A stretch of 13,755 nucleotides of DNA from Bacillota bacterium (GTDB lineage Bacteria > Bacillota_A > Clostridia > Clostridiales > Clostridiaceae), in the NCBI GenBank assembly GCA_021837545.1, contig JAKBFR010000058.1, positions 1 through 13,755 on the forward strand. Direction: 5' to 3'. Below the pieces are notes generated by a model, which saw nothing but the letters and a program-made list of their open reading frames with translations, searched no databases and was not told the origin of the DNA. Positions 1 through 6,628 of this stretch are shown here, one piece after another; position 1 is the stretch's first letter; each line of letters opens with the position of its first letter. Both the position numbers and the translations under genes were made by a program.

Positions 1-2
1 CG

Positions 3-71
3 CGTTACATCAAAATCTTCAGTAATCAGAACAAATGCATGCCCCCTTATTTCGGCGGGTCATACGCATAA
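3..71 (+). other. Possible 3' tail of an upstream gene (partial, unidentified)
   Basis: Frame 3 is open from the window edge to a TAA at 69-71, giving a 22-residue tail ending GGSYA. The codons used (CGT, TAC, ATC, TTC, CAG, AAC, CCC, GGC) are richer in G and C than those of every other gene here, and the DNA turns AT-rich at about position 72, where this frame stops. That makes a real gene end plausible. Frame 1 is also open, from position 1 to a TAA at 142-144, overlapping the next gene's start by 8 bases, so the true frame is undecided. I do not recognise the peptide in either frame. Both could be chance openings in a non-coding segment. Confidence 0.22.
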
Positions 72-136
72 TTTCATTTTTATGGGGAAATATATAAATA
101 ACAAAATTACCTATATTGATGCACTGGAGGGAGAAT

Positions 137-637
137 ATGTTTAAGACTAGGGATTTTTACTTCAAAAAAGTTTATAATATTAGAGGCAAAAAAATTGGAA
201 TTGTAGAAGATTTATATATAGATTTTTATCTAGGAAAAGTTGTGGGATTTAAAGTATCTAATAGTATTTTATTTTCTAAAAAAAATTATGTGGATATGGA
301 AGACATTATAGATATAGGTGAAGATATAATAATAAATTCTATAAGAAGAGGAGAAGGATTAACATTTAAAGAAATCAAGTATATGGAAATAATTGATACG
401 TTAAGCAATATAAGAGGAGTTTTGGAAGATATAATAATAGATATACAAGATTATTCAATAAAAGCTATTGTGATAAGTTCGGGGTTAATAGATAAAATGA
501 TAAAAGGTAAGCAAATAATTCTTTTAAATAGATGCATACTTGGAGAAAAGTATATATTATATATTGGAAATGAAGGCATTTCATTTAAATCAATGCCACA
601 TAATATGGAGCAATATAATGCAACTAAGAAAGCGTAA
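137..637 (+). CDS. PRC-barrel domain protein (YrrD-like)
   Basis: A soluble 166-residue protein with no signal peptide or membrane segment. It appears to hold two PRC-barrel-like repeats, about residues 4-75 and 81-140; each has an NIRG element followed by a run of acidic and hydrophobic beta strands (GIVEDLYID and GVLEDIIID). PRC barrels are small beta-barrel adaptor domains in RNA-processing, photosynthetic and sporulation-associated proteins; the role of this bacillary/clostridial type is unknown. The ATG at 137 is chosen because GGAGGG at 126-131 lies 5 bases upstream; the longer frame from TTG 116 or ATG 119 would run through that ribosome site. The last 20 bases overlap the next gene, suggesting translational coupling. 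B. subtilis has a PRC-barrel gene (yrrD) in the same neighbourhood. The family call is fairly sure, the function is not. Confidence 0.75.
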   Translation: MFKTRDFYFKKVYNIRGKKIGIVEDLYIDFYLGKVVGFKVSNSILFSKKNYVDMEDIIDIGEDIIINSIRRGEGLTFKEIKYMEIIDTLSNIRGVLEDIIIDIQDYSIKAIVISSGLIDKMIKGKQIILLNRCILGEKYILYIGNEGISFKSMPHNMEQYNATKKA

Positions 638-1646
638 AAAATTAATATTATCCATATTAATTTTATCTTGTGTTGTAGCTTTAATATTAGCTTATTTTTT
701 TAATCATTCAATAAATACAATAGTAAATATTATTATTATGTCCTTTATTTTAGCGTATACTTTAAATCCTATTAGAGATACATTAGAAGCGAAATTTAAG
801 GTAAGCAAGAGAATGGCTTCTATAATAGTTATATCAATAATCGTAGGAATTGTTACCACATGTATAATAGTTATAGTTCCTGCTTTATTCAATGAAATAG
901 ATAATATTAGTAATATATTTGACAAAATAAATAGTTTTTTAGAAGAAGCAGCTTTAAAATATAATTTAAATGACATTCCGGCAATTAATGTGATATATAA
1001 TGAGATTTTAGAAAAAGGAAATACACTTTTGCTAAACTTTTCAGAAAGTGCTGTGGATAATTTAATTAAGTTTAGTGATAATATTATTTCATTTGCCATT
1101 ATACCAATTATGATTTACTATTTTCTCTGTGATGGAAATAAGATATACAATAAAAGCTTGTTATTATTGCCCACAGAAAAAAGGGGAATAATTAAACAAA
1201 TTTTAAAAGACATAGATAGGGTATTAACGAGATACATAGCGAGTCAACTGATGCTCTCCGGAGTTATAGGAGCCTTGACTTTTGTTTTGCTCTTAGCATT
1301 AAAAATCAAATTTCCTCTGTGGATTTCTATTTTAAATGCAATATTAAACATAATACCTTATTTTGGACCAATCTTTGGTGCAGTGCCAGCAATTATAGTT
1401 GCACTTTTAGATTCACCTGTAAAAGCACTTTGGGTGATTGTTGGAATGTTTGTAATTCAACAGCTAGAAGGAGATATTTTAGCTCCTAAAATGACAGGAG
1501 ATAGTACAGATATGCATCCTTTTGTAATAATAATTTTATTGATTACAGGAGACAATTTTGGAGGGTTTATAGGAATGATATTGGCAGTTCCTATAGCTGT
1601 TATAATAAAAGTTTTATATGATGATATAAATTATTACTTATTTTAA
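618..1646 (+). CDS. AI-2E family transporter (YrrI-like integral membrane protein)
   Basis: A 342-residue polytopic membrane protein of the AI-2E/PerM family. Hydrophobic segments include about residues 9-28, 31-48, 65-89, 150-170 and a cluster in the C-terminal 150 residues. The signature is the conserved C-terminal block LEGDILAPKMTG, followed by HPFVIIILL and a glycine-rich last helix pair (GGFIGMILAVPIAVI). Characterised family members export small molecules or act as Na+/H+ antiporters; the substrate here cannot be read from sequence. The start at ATG 618 is supported by GGAG at 607-610, inside the end of the upstream gene. A longer frame from TTG 540 would overlap that gene by 98 bases and has no ribosome site. 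B. subtilis yrrI also lies directly upstream of alaS. Confidence 0.88.
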   Translation: MQLRKRKKLILSILILSCVVALILAYFFNHSINTIVNIIIMSFILAYTLNPIRDTLEAKFKVSKRMASIIVISIIVGIVTTCIIVIVPALFNEIDNISNIFDKINSFLEEAALKYNLNDIPAINVIYNEILEKGNTLLLNFSESAVDNLIKFSDNIISFAIIPIMIYYFLCDGNKIYNKSLLLLPTEKRGIIKQILKDIDRVLTRYIASQLMLSGVIGALTFVLLLALKIKFPLWISILNAILNIIPYFGPIFGAVPAIIVALLDSPVKALWVIVGMFVIQQLEGDILAPKMTGDSTDMHPFVIIILLITGDNFGGFIGMILAVPIAVIIKVLYDDINYYLF

Positions 1647-1674
1647 TATAGATAGACAACTTTTAAGTTGTATA

Positions 1675-1703
1675 TTGACAGAATTATCTATTTGAAATAT
1701 AAT
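1675..1703 (+). promoter_or_regulatory. Sigma-A promoter of the alaS T-box leader
   Basis: A consensus -35 box TTGACA (1675-1680) and consensus -10 box TATAAT (1698-1703) are separated by exactly 17 bases. Transcription should start near 1710, just before the T-box. A short inverted repeat (ACAACTT/AAGTTGT, 1656-1671) lies immediately upstream of the -35 box. Confidence 0.88.
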
Positions 1704-1709
1704 TTTGTG

Positions 1710-1923
1710 GAATAATAAAATATTAAGCGATGAATAGGACGAGTAGATTTATTATAGGTATTCAGAGAAGAAGTGGCTTTGGTGAAAACTTCTTATCTAT
1801 ATATTTTGAAGCTACCTAGGAGCTATAAATTACTAAGTGATGCGTAGGATTTATGCATAATTAGGGTGGTACCACGGAATTTCAGCTTTCGTCCCTTTGT
1901 TTTTTAGGGAGAGAGCTTTTTTT
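1710..1923 (+). promoter_or_regulatory. T-box riboswitch, alanine specific (specifier GCU), controlling alaS
   Basis: This leader senses uncharged tRNA-Ala and controls alaS by antitermination. Visible elements are the stem I start (GATGAATAGGACGAGTAG, 1730-1747), the distal stem I segment beginning AGAGAAG with GGTGAAAAC, the specifier loop GAA-GCT-ACC with GCU at 1811-1813, and the T-box AGGGTGGTACCACGG (1863-1877). The bulge UGGU (1867-1870) would pair with the ACCA end of uncharged tRNA. The CGTCCCT at 1890-1896 can pair with the T-box to form the antiterminator, or join the terminator hairpin instead. An alanine codon in the specifier loop and the alanyl-tRNA synthetase downstream agree. 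Confidence 0.93.
1884..1923 (+). terminator. Rho-independent terminator of the T-box leader
   Basis: AGCTTTCGTCCCT (1884-1896) pairs with AGGGAGAGAGCT (1906-1917), with one G-A mismatch and one bulge, and is followed by a run of T to 1923. It is mutually exclusive with the T-box antiterminator because both use the CCCT segment. It would stop transcription when tRNA-Ala is charged. Confidence 0.88.
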
Positions 1924-1943
1924 ATGGTAAATTATACACATTA

Positions 1944-2022
1944 AAAAAGAGTGGCTATGCCACAATACGGAACTTTTCACCTATAAAAAGAGTGGCTTTT
2001 CTACAATCAGAAACTTGTCACC
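1944..2022 (+). repeat. Imperfect tandem duplication, period 41 bp
   Basis: Two copies of a 38-base unit (1944-1981 and 1985-2022) begin AAAAAGAGTGGCT and end TCACC, with 7 mismatches. The first copy contains a perfect small hairpin, GTGGC-TAT-GCCAC (1951-1963), which is degraded in the second. The pair lies between the T-box terminator and the alaS ribosome site, so it is transcribed in the alaS mRNA leader. No coding frame is evident. It may be a remnant of a small repetitive element. Confidence 0.75.
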
Positions 2023-2040
2023 AATAATTATGAAAGCCTA

Positions 2041-2093
2041 AATCTTCATCAGAAGATTAAAAAATAAAAATTAAGATATTCCGAAGGGATATC
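2041..2093 (+). other. Two consecutive small hairpins in the alaS leader
   Basis: AATCTTC-ATCA-GAAGATT (2041-2058) is a perfect 7-bp stem. GATATTCC-GAA-GGGATATC (2075-2093) is an 8-bp stem with one G-U pair. Neither is followed by a T run, so they are not terminators. They may stabilise the mRNA 5' region or belong to an inserted repeat. Confidence 0.45.
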
Positions 2094-2099
2094 ATCATC

Positions 2100-2139
2100 A
2101 ATTGTTAATTGTTAATTGTTAACTGTTAACTGTTAATTG
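2100..2139 (+). repeat. Tandem 7-bp repeats (AATTGTT/AACTGTT) upstream of alaS
   Basis: Three AATTGTT units (2100-2120), two AACTGTT units (2121-2134) and a partial AATTG end 7 bases before the alaS Shine-Dalgarno. The unit resembles the AATTGTC units at the left end of the MITE-like element at 11688, suggesting a shared repetitive family. Copy number could vary between strains through replication slippage. Confidence 0.85.
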
Positions 2140-2159
2140 AATAAGTGGAGGAATAAATT

Positions 2160-4799
2160 ATGAAATTTATGAAAACAAATGATTTAAGAGAAGCATATTT
2201 GAAGTTTTTTGAAGGTAAAGAACATTTGAAATTGGAGAGTTTTCCTTTAGTTCCAAAGAATGATAAGAGTTTATTGTTAATAAACGCTGGAATGGCTCCA
2301 TTAAAGCCTTATTTTACTGGGTTACAAGAACCGCCAAAAAAAAGAATTACAACTTGTCAAAAATGTATTAGAACTGGTGATATTGAAAATGTAGGGATAA
2401 CAAGCAGACACTGTACTTTCTTTGAAATGCTTGGAAATTTCTCTTTCGGAGATTATTTTAAGAAAGAAATAATTCCATGGGCATGGGAGTTCATGACAGA
2501 AGTTTTAAAAATGCCGAAGGAAAAATTATATGTCACAATATATTTAGATGATGATGAAGCATATGAATTTTGGACTACACTTACAGATGTAGATAAGAGT
2601 CATATATTTAGATTGGGGAAAGAAGATAACTTCTGGGAACATGGTGCAGGTCCTTGTGGTCCTTGTACAGAAATTCATTTTAGCAGAACTGATGAAGTGC
2701 CTACTAATTCGGAAGAGTTTGTTGAGTTATCAGATGCAGATAAAATAATTGAAGTTTGGAACCTTGTGTTTACTCAATTCGATGGTGATGGAAAAGGTAA
2801 TTACGAAAAGCTTGCAAGTACGAATATTGATACAGGAATGGGACTTGAAAGACTTGCTGTTGTAATGCAAAATAAGAAAAGTGTATTTGAAATTGATACA
2901 TTAGAAAATATATTAAGTGAAGCTTCTAAAGTTGCTAATACTAAATATGGTGAAGATAGTAAATCGGATATTTCTCTAAGAATTATAACTGACCACATTA
3001 GATCTATAACGTTTATGATTTCAGATGATGTAATGCCATCAAATGAAGGAAGAGGCTACGTTTTAAGAAGGCTTCTTAGAAGAGCTGCAAGACACGGGAA
3101 AACTTTGGGAGTTAAAGACGCTTTCCTTTGTAATTTATGTGATATTGTTATTAGAGATTCAAAGGATGCATATCCAGAATTAGAAGCAAGAAAAGAATAT
3201 ATTAAAAAAGTTATTAAAATAGAAGAAGATAAATTTAGAGAAACTTTAGATTCAGGAATGGAAATATTAAATGGATTTATAAACGAATTAAAAGAAAATA
3301 ATGAAAAAATTCTTAAAGGTGCAGATGGATTTAAACTATATGATACTTTTGGTTTTCCTATGGAATTAACAAAAGAAATATTAGAAGATGAAGGTTTATC
3401 TTTAGATGAAGTTGCTTTTAATGAAGAAATGAAAATTCAAAGAGATAGAGCTAGAAGTGCAAGAAAAACTTCTAATTATATGGGTGCAGATGTTAAAATA
3501 TCAGATGCGATATCTGCAGATGTTGAAACTGTTTTTGATGGTTATGATAATGATACTTTAAATGCAGAAGTTAAGGTGTTAATTGAAGGCGACGATTTTG
3601 CAGAAACAATAACTGAAGGAAATAAGGCTATTGTAGTTACAGATGTTACTCCTTTATATGCAGAAATGGGTGGACAAATAGGAGATACAGGTATTATATT
3701 CAATGATAGCTTTAAAGGTAATGTTGTTGACACTAAAAAGAATATTGGCGGAAAGATAATTCACTTTGTAGAAGTTTTATCTGGAGAACTTAAAGTAGGG
3801 GATAAGGTTACTTTAGAAGTGGATAAAGTTAGACGTGAAAGTATTAAGAAAAATCATACTGCAACTCATCTTTTAGATAGAGCATTAGTTGAAGTTCTTG
3901 GATCACATGTGCATCAAGCTGGATCGTATGTAAGTAATGATAGACTTAGATTTGACTTCTCTCATTTTGAAGGTTTAACAGAAGAAGAAATAACAAAGGT
4001 TGAAGATTTGGTTAACGAAGCAATAACTAGTGTAACACCAGTTGTCACAGATGTTATGGATCTTCAAGATGCAAAAAATAGTGGTGCTATAGGTATATTT
4101 GATGATAAATATTCTGACAAAGTTAGAGTTGTAAAAGCTGGAGAATATTCTAAAGAATTATGTGGTGGAACTCATATAGATAATACTGGAAAGATAGGAT
4201 TGTTTAAAATAATATCTGAAAGTGGTATTGCAGCAGGAACTAGAAGAATAGAAGCTGTGATTGGAAAAGAAGCTTATAAATTAGTAAATGAAAAGAAAGA
4301 TTTGTTAAAAGAGATTTCGGGTAAATTTAAATGTTCAGAAAAGGAACTTTTAAATAAACTTGAACAACAAATTAAAGAATTAAAAGAAAAAGATAAAGAA
4401 ATAGTGTCTTTAAAATCTAAATTTGCATCAATGGGAATAGACGATATAATAGCAAATGCAAAGAGTGTTAAAGACATCAATGTAATAGCATACGAATTAA
4501 AAGATGTTGATTCTGATGCTTTAAGGGACGTTTGCGAAAAGGTAAAAGATAAGGTTGATAATAGTATAGTATTACTTATGAGCGAAAATGCTGGAAAAGT
4601 TATTATATGTTCTATGGCGACTAAAAATGCAGTGGCTAAAGGCGCTCATTGTGGGAAATTAATAAAAGAGGTATCATCTATACTAGGTGGCGGTGGTGGC
4701 GGAAGACCAGACATGGCTCAAGCCGGTGGAAGATTACCTGAAAAAATACAAGAAGCAATAAAAGAGTCTTATAAAATAGTGGAAATTTTAGCAAAGTAG
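2160..4799 (+). CDS. alaS: Alanyl-tRNA synthetase
   Basis: Cytoplasmic class II synthetase that attaches alanine to tRNA-Ala and hydrolyses mischarged Ser- and Gly-tRNA. At 879 residues it is full length. The catalytic domain occupies about the first 400 residues, with motif 2 around [14 protein letters not shown] and motif 3 GMGLERL at 226-232. The editing domain carries the zinc ligands H566, H570, C668 and H672 (HTATH and CGGTH). A charged, probably coiled-coil segment lies around residues 715-750, and the DHHA1 C-terminal domain includes a six-glycine run at 843-848. ATG 2160 is preceded by GGAGG at 2147-2151. Expression is under the alanine T-box. No key residue is missing. Confidence 0.98.
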   Translation: MKFMKTNDLREAYLKFFEGKEHLKLESFPLVPKNDKSLLLINAGMAPLKPYFTGLQEPPKKRITTCQKCIRTGDIENVGITSRHCTFFEMLGNFSFGDYFKKEIIPWAWEFMTEVLKMPKEKLYVTIYLDDDEAYEFWTTLTDVDKSHIFRLGKEDNFWEHGAGPCGPCTEIHFSRTDEVPTNSEEFVELSDADKIIEVWNLVFTQFDGDGKGNYEKLASTNIDTGMGLERLAVVMQNKKSVFEIDTLENILSEASKVANTKYGEDSKSDISLRIITDHIRSITFMISDDVMPSNEGRGYVLRRLLRRAARHGKTLGVKDAFLCNLCDIVIRDSKDAYPELEARKEYIKKVIKIEEDKFRETLDSGMEILNGFINELKENNEKILKGADGFKLYDTFGFPMELTKEILEDEGLSLDEVAFNEEMKIQRDRARSARKTSNYMGADVKISDAISADVETVFDGYDNDTLNAEVKVLIEGDDFAETITEGNKAIVVTDVTPLYAEMGGQIGDTGIIFNDSFKGNVVDTKKNIGGKIIHFVEVLSGELKVGDKVTLEVDKVRRESIKKNHTATHLLDRALVEVLGSHVHQAGSYVSNDRLRFDFSHFEGLTEEEITKVEDLVNEAITSVTPVVTDVMDLQDAKNSGAIGIFDDKYSDKVRVVKAGEYSKELCGGTHIDNTGKIGLFKIISESGIAAGTRRIEAVIGKEAYKLVNEKKDLLKEISGKFKCSEKELLNKLEQQIKELKEKDKEIVSLKSKFASMGIDDIIANAKSVKDINVIAYELKDVDSDALRDVCEKVKDKVDNSIVLLMSENAGKVIICSMATKNAVAKGAHCGKLIKEVSSILGGGGGGRPDMAQAGGRLPEKIQEAIKESYKIVEILAK

Positions 4800-4905
4800 T
4801 ATACTTTTTATAAAATATAGGTTATAATCTAAGTATTGATTGGTGAATATATTTTTAATATTAAGTTAATAATAACTATGGATATAGTTTCCTTAGATAC
4901 TGATT

Positions 4906-4935
4906 AGGGGGTGTGTTGCTTTAGGCAACGGTGCG
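4906..4935 (+). promoter_or_regulatory. Distant Shine-Dalgarno and intervening hairpin before ireB
   Basis: The only good ribosome site, AGGGGG (4906-4911), lies 24 bases from the ATG, too far for normal use. Between them is a perfect hairpin, GTTGC-TTTAG-GCAAC (4915-4929). Folding would leave about 3 bases before and 6 after the stem, giving a near-normal spacing of 9. No in-frame ATG, GTG or TTG is closer to the Shine-Dalgarno. Confidence 0.6.
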
Positions 4936-5193
4936 ATGAGTAATAATATTGAACATACAATGCAATTTGATTTAAGTAAGAATAAAGAAGCCCTTACAAA
5001 AACAATATTAACAGAGGTTTATAATTCATTACAACAAAAAGGATATAATCCTATAAATCAGTTAGTTGGATATTTGATTTCAGGAGACCCTACTTACATC
5101 ACTAATTACAACGGAGCAAGAGCTTTAGTAAGAAAACTCGAGAGAGATGACATACTAGAAGAGGTTATAAAGTCTTATTTAGAGATAAAGTAG
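4936..5193 (+). CDS. ireB: IreB family regulatory phosphoprotein (DUF965/UPF0297, YrzL)
   Basis: An 85-residue cytoplasmic protein recognised by the family pattern: an N-terminal TMQFDL segment, then NPINQLVGYLISGDPTYIT and the NGARALVRKLERD helix near the end. In Enterococcus faecalis IreB is phosphorylated by the PASTA kinase IreK on N-terminal threonines and restrains cephalosporin resistance; T8 here, in the HTMQFD context, is the likely equivalent site. The role in clostridia is inferred. It sits between alaS and ruvX as in most Firmicutes. Its start has an unusual ribosome-site arrangement, and a strong terminator begins on the base after its stop codon. Confidence 0.95.
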   Translation: MSNNIEHTMQFDLSKNKEALTKTILTEVYNSLQQKGYNPINQLVGYLISGDPTYITNYNGARALVRKLERDDILEEVIKSYLEIK

Positions 5194-5228
5194 AGAGTGC
5201 CCGTTTATGACGGGCACTCTTATTTTTT
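5194..5228 (+). terminator. Strong intrinsic terminator between ireB and ruvX
   Basis: A perfect 10-bp stem, AGAGTGCCCG (5194-5203) with CGGGCACTCT (5211-5220), has a 7-base loop and is followed by TATTTTTT (5221-5228). It starts immediately after the ireB stop. The ruvX Shine-Dalgarno begins 3 bases after the T run, leaving no room for a promoter in between. Confidence 0.93.
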
Positions 5229-5246
5229 AAGAGGTGCGGAAATTTG

Positions 5247-5663
5247 ATGATCAGGATATTAGGATTAGATGTAGGTTCAAAGACTATAGGAGTTGCAATA
5301 AGTGATCCATTAGGGTTCACAGCTCAAGGTTTGACTACAATAAGAAGAACTAAAAAAGAACAAGATATACAAGAAATAAAGAAGTTTTGTGATGAATATG
5401 ACGTAAAAGTTATAGTGATCGGACTTCCAAAGAATATGAATGGAACAATAGGACCATCTGGAGAAATTACAATGGCTTTTGGAAAGCTAATAGAAGAAGA
5501 ACTTAAAGTTGAAATAAAATTTTGGGATGAACGTTTAACTACTGTTGCAGCGCATAAAGCAATGATTGAAGCTGATTTATCAAGAAGTAAAAGAAAAAAA
5601 ATAGTAGATAAAGTAGCATCAACGTACATACTTCAAGGATATTTAGATATGATCTCAAGATAA
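5247..5663 (+). CDS. ruvX: Putative pre-16S rRNA nuclease / Holliday junction resolvase-like protein RuvX (YqgF)
   Basis: A compact 138-residue RuvC-fold nuclease. E. coli YqgF is needed for 16S rRNA 5' maturation, and other members cleave Holliday junctions. The first strand, [18 protein letters not shown], carries D8; [10 protein letters not shown] follows; then DERLTT at 94-99 and a C-terminal D121 before the [11 protein letters not shown] helix complete the acidic set. ATG 5247 is chosen; the adjacent TTG at 5244 is an alternative that gives tighter spacing (7 rather than 10 bases) to GAGGTG at 5231-5236. Transcription probably depends on read-through of the terminator just upstream, or on an unseen promoter inside ireB. 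Confidence 0.93.
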   Translation: MIRILGLDVGSKTIGVAISDPLGFTAQGLTTIRRTKKEQDIQEIKKFCDEYDVKVIVIGLPKNMNGTIGPSGEITMAFGKLIEEELKVEIKFWDERLTTVAAHKAMIEADLSRSKRKKIVDKVASTYILQGYLDMISR

Positions 5664-5777
5664 AATGTGTAATTGTTTGGAGTTTGAAATTTAAATAAGT
5701 ATATTTATAGAAAAAATTAAGGATTAAATATGCTTTTATTAATAAATTAAAAAATAAAAAGTAGAAAGGAAATATTT

Positions 5778-6056
5778 ATGGATAAGGATGCAAAATATGT
5801 ATATATACCTGATCAAGATGGAAATGACGTTAAGTTTGAGGTGATTATATACTTTGAAATAGAAAAATTAAAAGGCCAATATATAATTGCGTCACCAGCA
5901 TTGGAAGAAAATGATGAAGCATATGCTTTTAAAATTTTTAAAGATGAAGATGGTAGTGAATTATTTATAGCACTAGAAGATGAAGATGAAGAATTTAAAA
6001 TGGTATTAGAAACTTATGATACTCTTATGGATGAAGACGGTTTAGTTCAAGAGTAG
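5778..6056 (+). CDS. DUF1292 / UPF0473 family protein (YrzB-like)
   Basis: A 92-residue, very acidic cytoplasmic protein of unknown function. The family pattern is a short beta-rich N-terminal half (YVYIPDQDGNDVKFEVI), then a PALEENDEAYAFKI segment, the EDEDEEF acidic cluster and a C-terminal YDTLMDE helix. AAAGGA lies 8 bases before ATG 5778. The order ireB, ruvX, DUF1292 is conserved across Firmicutes, which supports the assignment. The 114-bp gap upstream is very AT-rich with no convincing promoter. Confidence 0.92.
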   Translation: MDKDAKYVYIPDQDGNDVKFEVIIYFEIEKLKGQYIIASPALEENDEAYAFKIFKDEDGSELFIALEDEDEEFKMVLETYDTLMDEDGLVQE

Positions 6057-6101
6057 TATCTTAGAGTAGTGATTATTAAAATATAAAGTGAGGTGTTATG
6101 T

Positions 6102-6566
6102 ATGGAGGTATCAAATTTAATTGATATGAATGCCTTAAAAGAAGATTTAAAAAAGAAGGGCTATAAATTAACGCCCCAAAGAAGATCTATTGTTGATACA
6201 ATTATAGATAATGAAGGTAAACATTTAACAGCTGAGGAAATATATGATAAAGTTAAAATGAGTTGCCCGGAAATTGGGTTAGCGACAGTATATAGAACTA
6301 TTCTTTTGTTAGAAGAACTAGGCGTTATATCGAGATTAGATTTAAATGATGGATGTAGTAGATATGAAATTGTACATTCTAATGAAACACATAGACACCA
6401 TCATCTTATTTGTAATACTTGTCATAAAGTTTCAGAAGTACAAGATGATTTGTTAGAAGAACTTGAAGCGGGTATTGAGAAACAATATAAATTTAAAATT
6501 TTAGATCATAGTTTAAAATTTTATGGAATATGTGATGAATGTCAAAAAAAACTTAATGATGAATAA
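6102..6566 (+). CDS. fur: Fur family ferric uptake regulator
   Basis: A 154-residue metal-dependent DNA-binding repressor. The winged-helix domain spans about residues 12-90, with YKLTPQRR and the recognition helix region PEIGLATVYRT. The dimerisation domain holds the metal-binding cluster H97-x-HHH and two CxxC pairs, C104/C107 and C144/C147, for structural zinc. The motifs DGCSRYE, DDLLEELE and FKILDHSLKFYGIC match iron-type Fur better than PerR or Zur, but metal specificity cannot be proved by eye. ATG 6102 is chosen because AGGTG (6091-6095) lies 6 bases upstream; GTG 6093 overlaps that site. I see no Fur box in the window. B. subtilis does not carry fur in this cluster, as far as I recall. 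Confidence 0.85.
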   Translation: MEVSNLIDMNALKEDLKKKGYKLTPQRRSIVDTIIDNEGKHLTAEEIYDKVKMSCPEIGLATVYRTILLLEELGVISRLDLNDGCSRYEIVHSNETHRHHHLICNTCHKVSEVQDDLLEELEAGIEKQYKFKILDHSLKFYGICDECQKKLNDE

Positions 6567-6628
6567 AAGGACTTCTAAATAAAGAAAGAACCTTTGTTTA
6601 TAAATAATATAAGAAAAGGAGGGGAAAT

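Noticed and set aside
704..1099. Open frame on the - strand, 131 codons, inside the AI-2E transporter gene
   Set aside because: It is antisense to a gene with clear family motifs, has no ribosome site and codes for a low-complexity hydrophobic product.
1656..1671. ACAACTT/AAGTTGT inverted repeat after the AI-2E gene
   Set aside because: No T run follows and the realistic stem is only 5 bp, so it is not called as a terminator; an operator role upstream of the alaS promoter cannot be supported.
4800..4864. Candidate promoters for ireB: TATAAT at 4823-4828 and TTGATT/TATTAA at 4836-4864
   Set aside because: The first has no -35 box at 16-18 bases; the second matches consensus only 4/6 in each box. 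Neither is convincing in such AT-rich DNA, though ireB probably has some promoter here.
5684..5711. TTGAAA/TATAGA pair as a promoter for the DUF1292 gene
   Set aside because: The -10 box matches only 4 of 6 bases with 16-base spacing in an extremely AT-rich gap, so chance is likely.
6567..6600. AAAGG/CCTTT hairpin between fur and ribonuclease J
   Set aside because: A 5-bp stem with a long loop and no solid T run is too weak to call a terminator.
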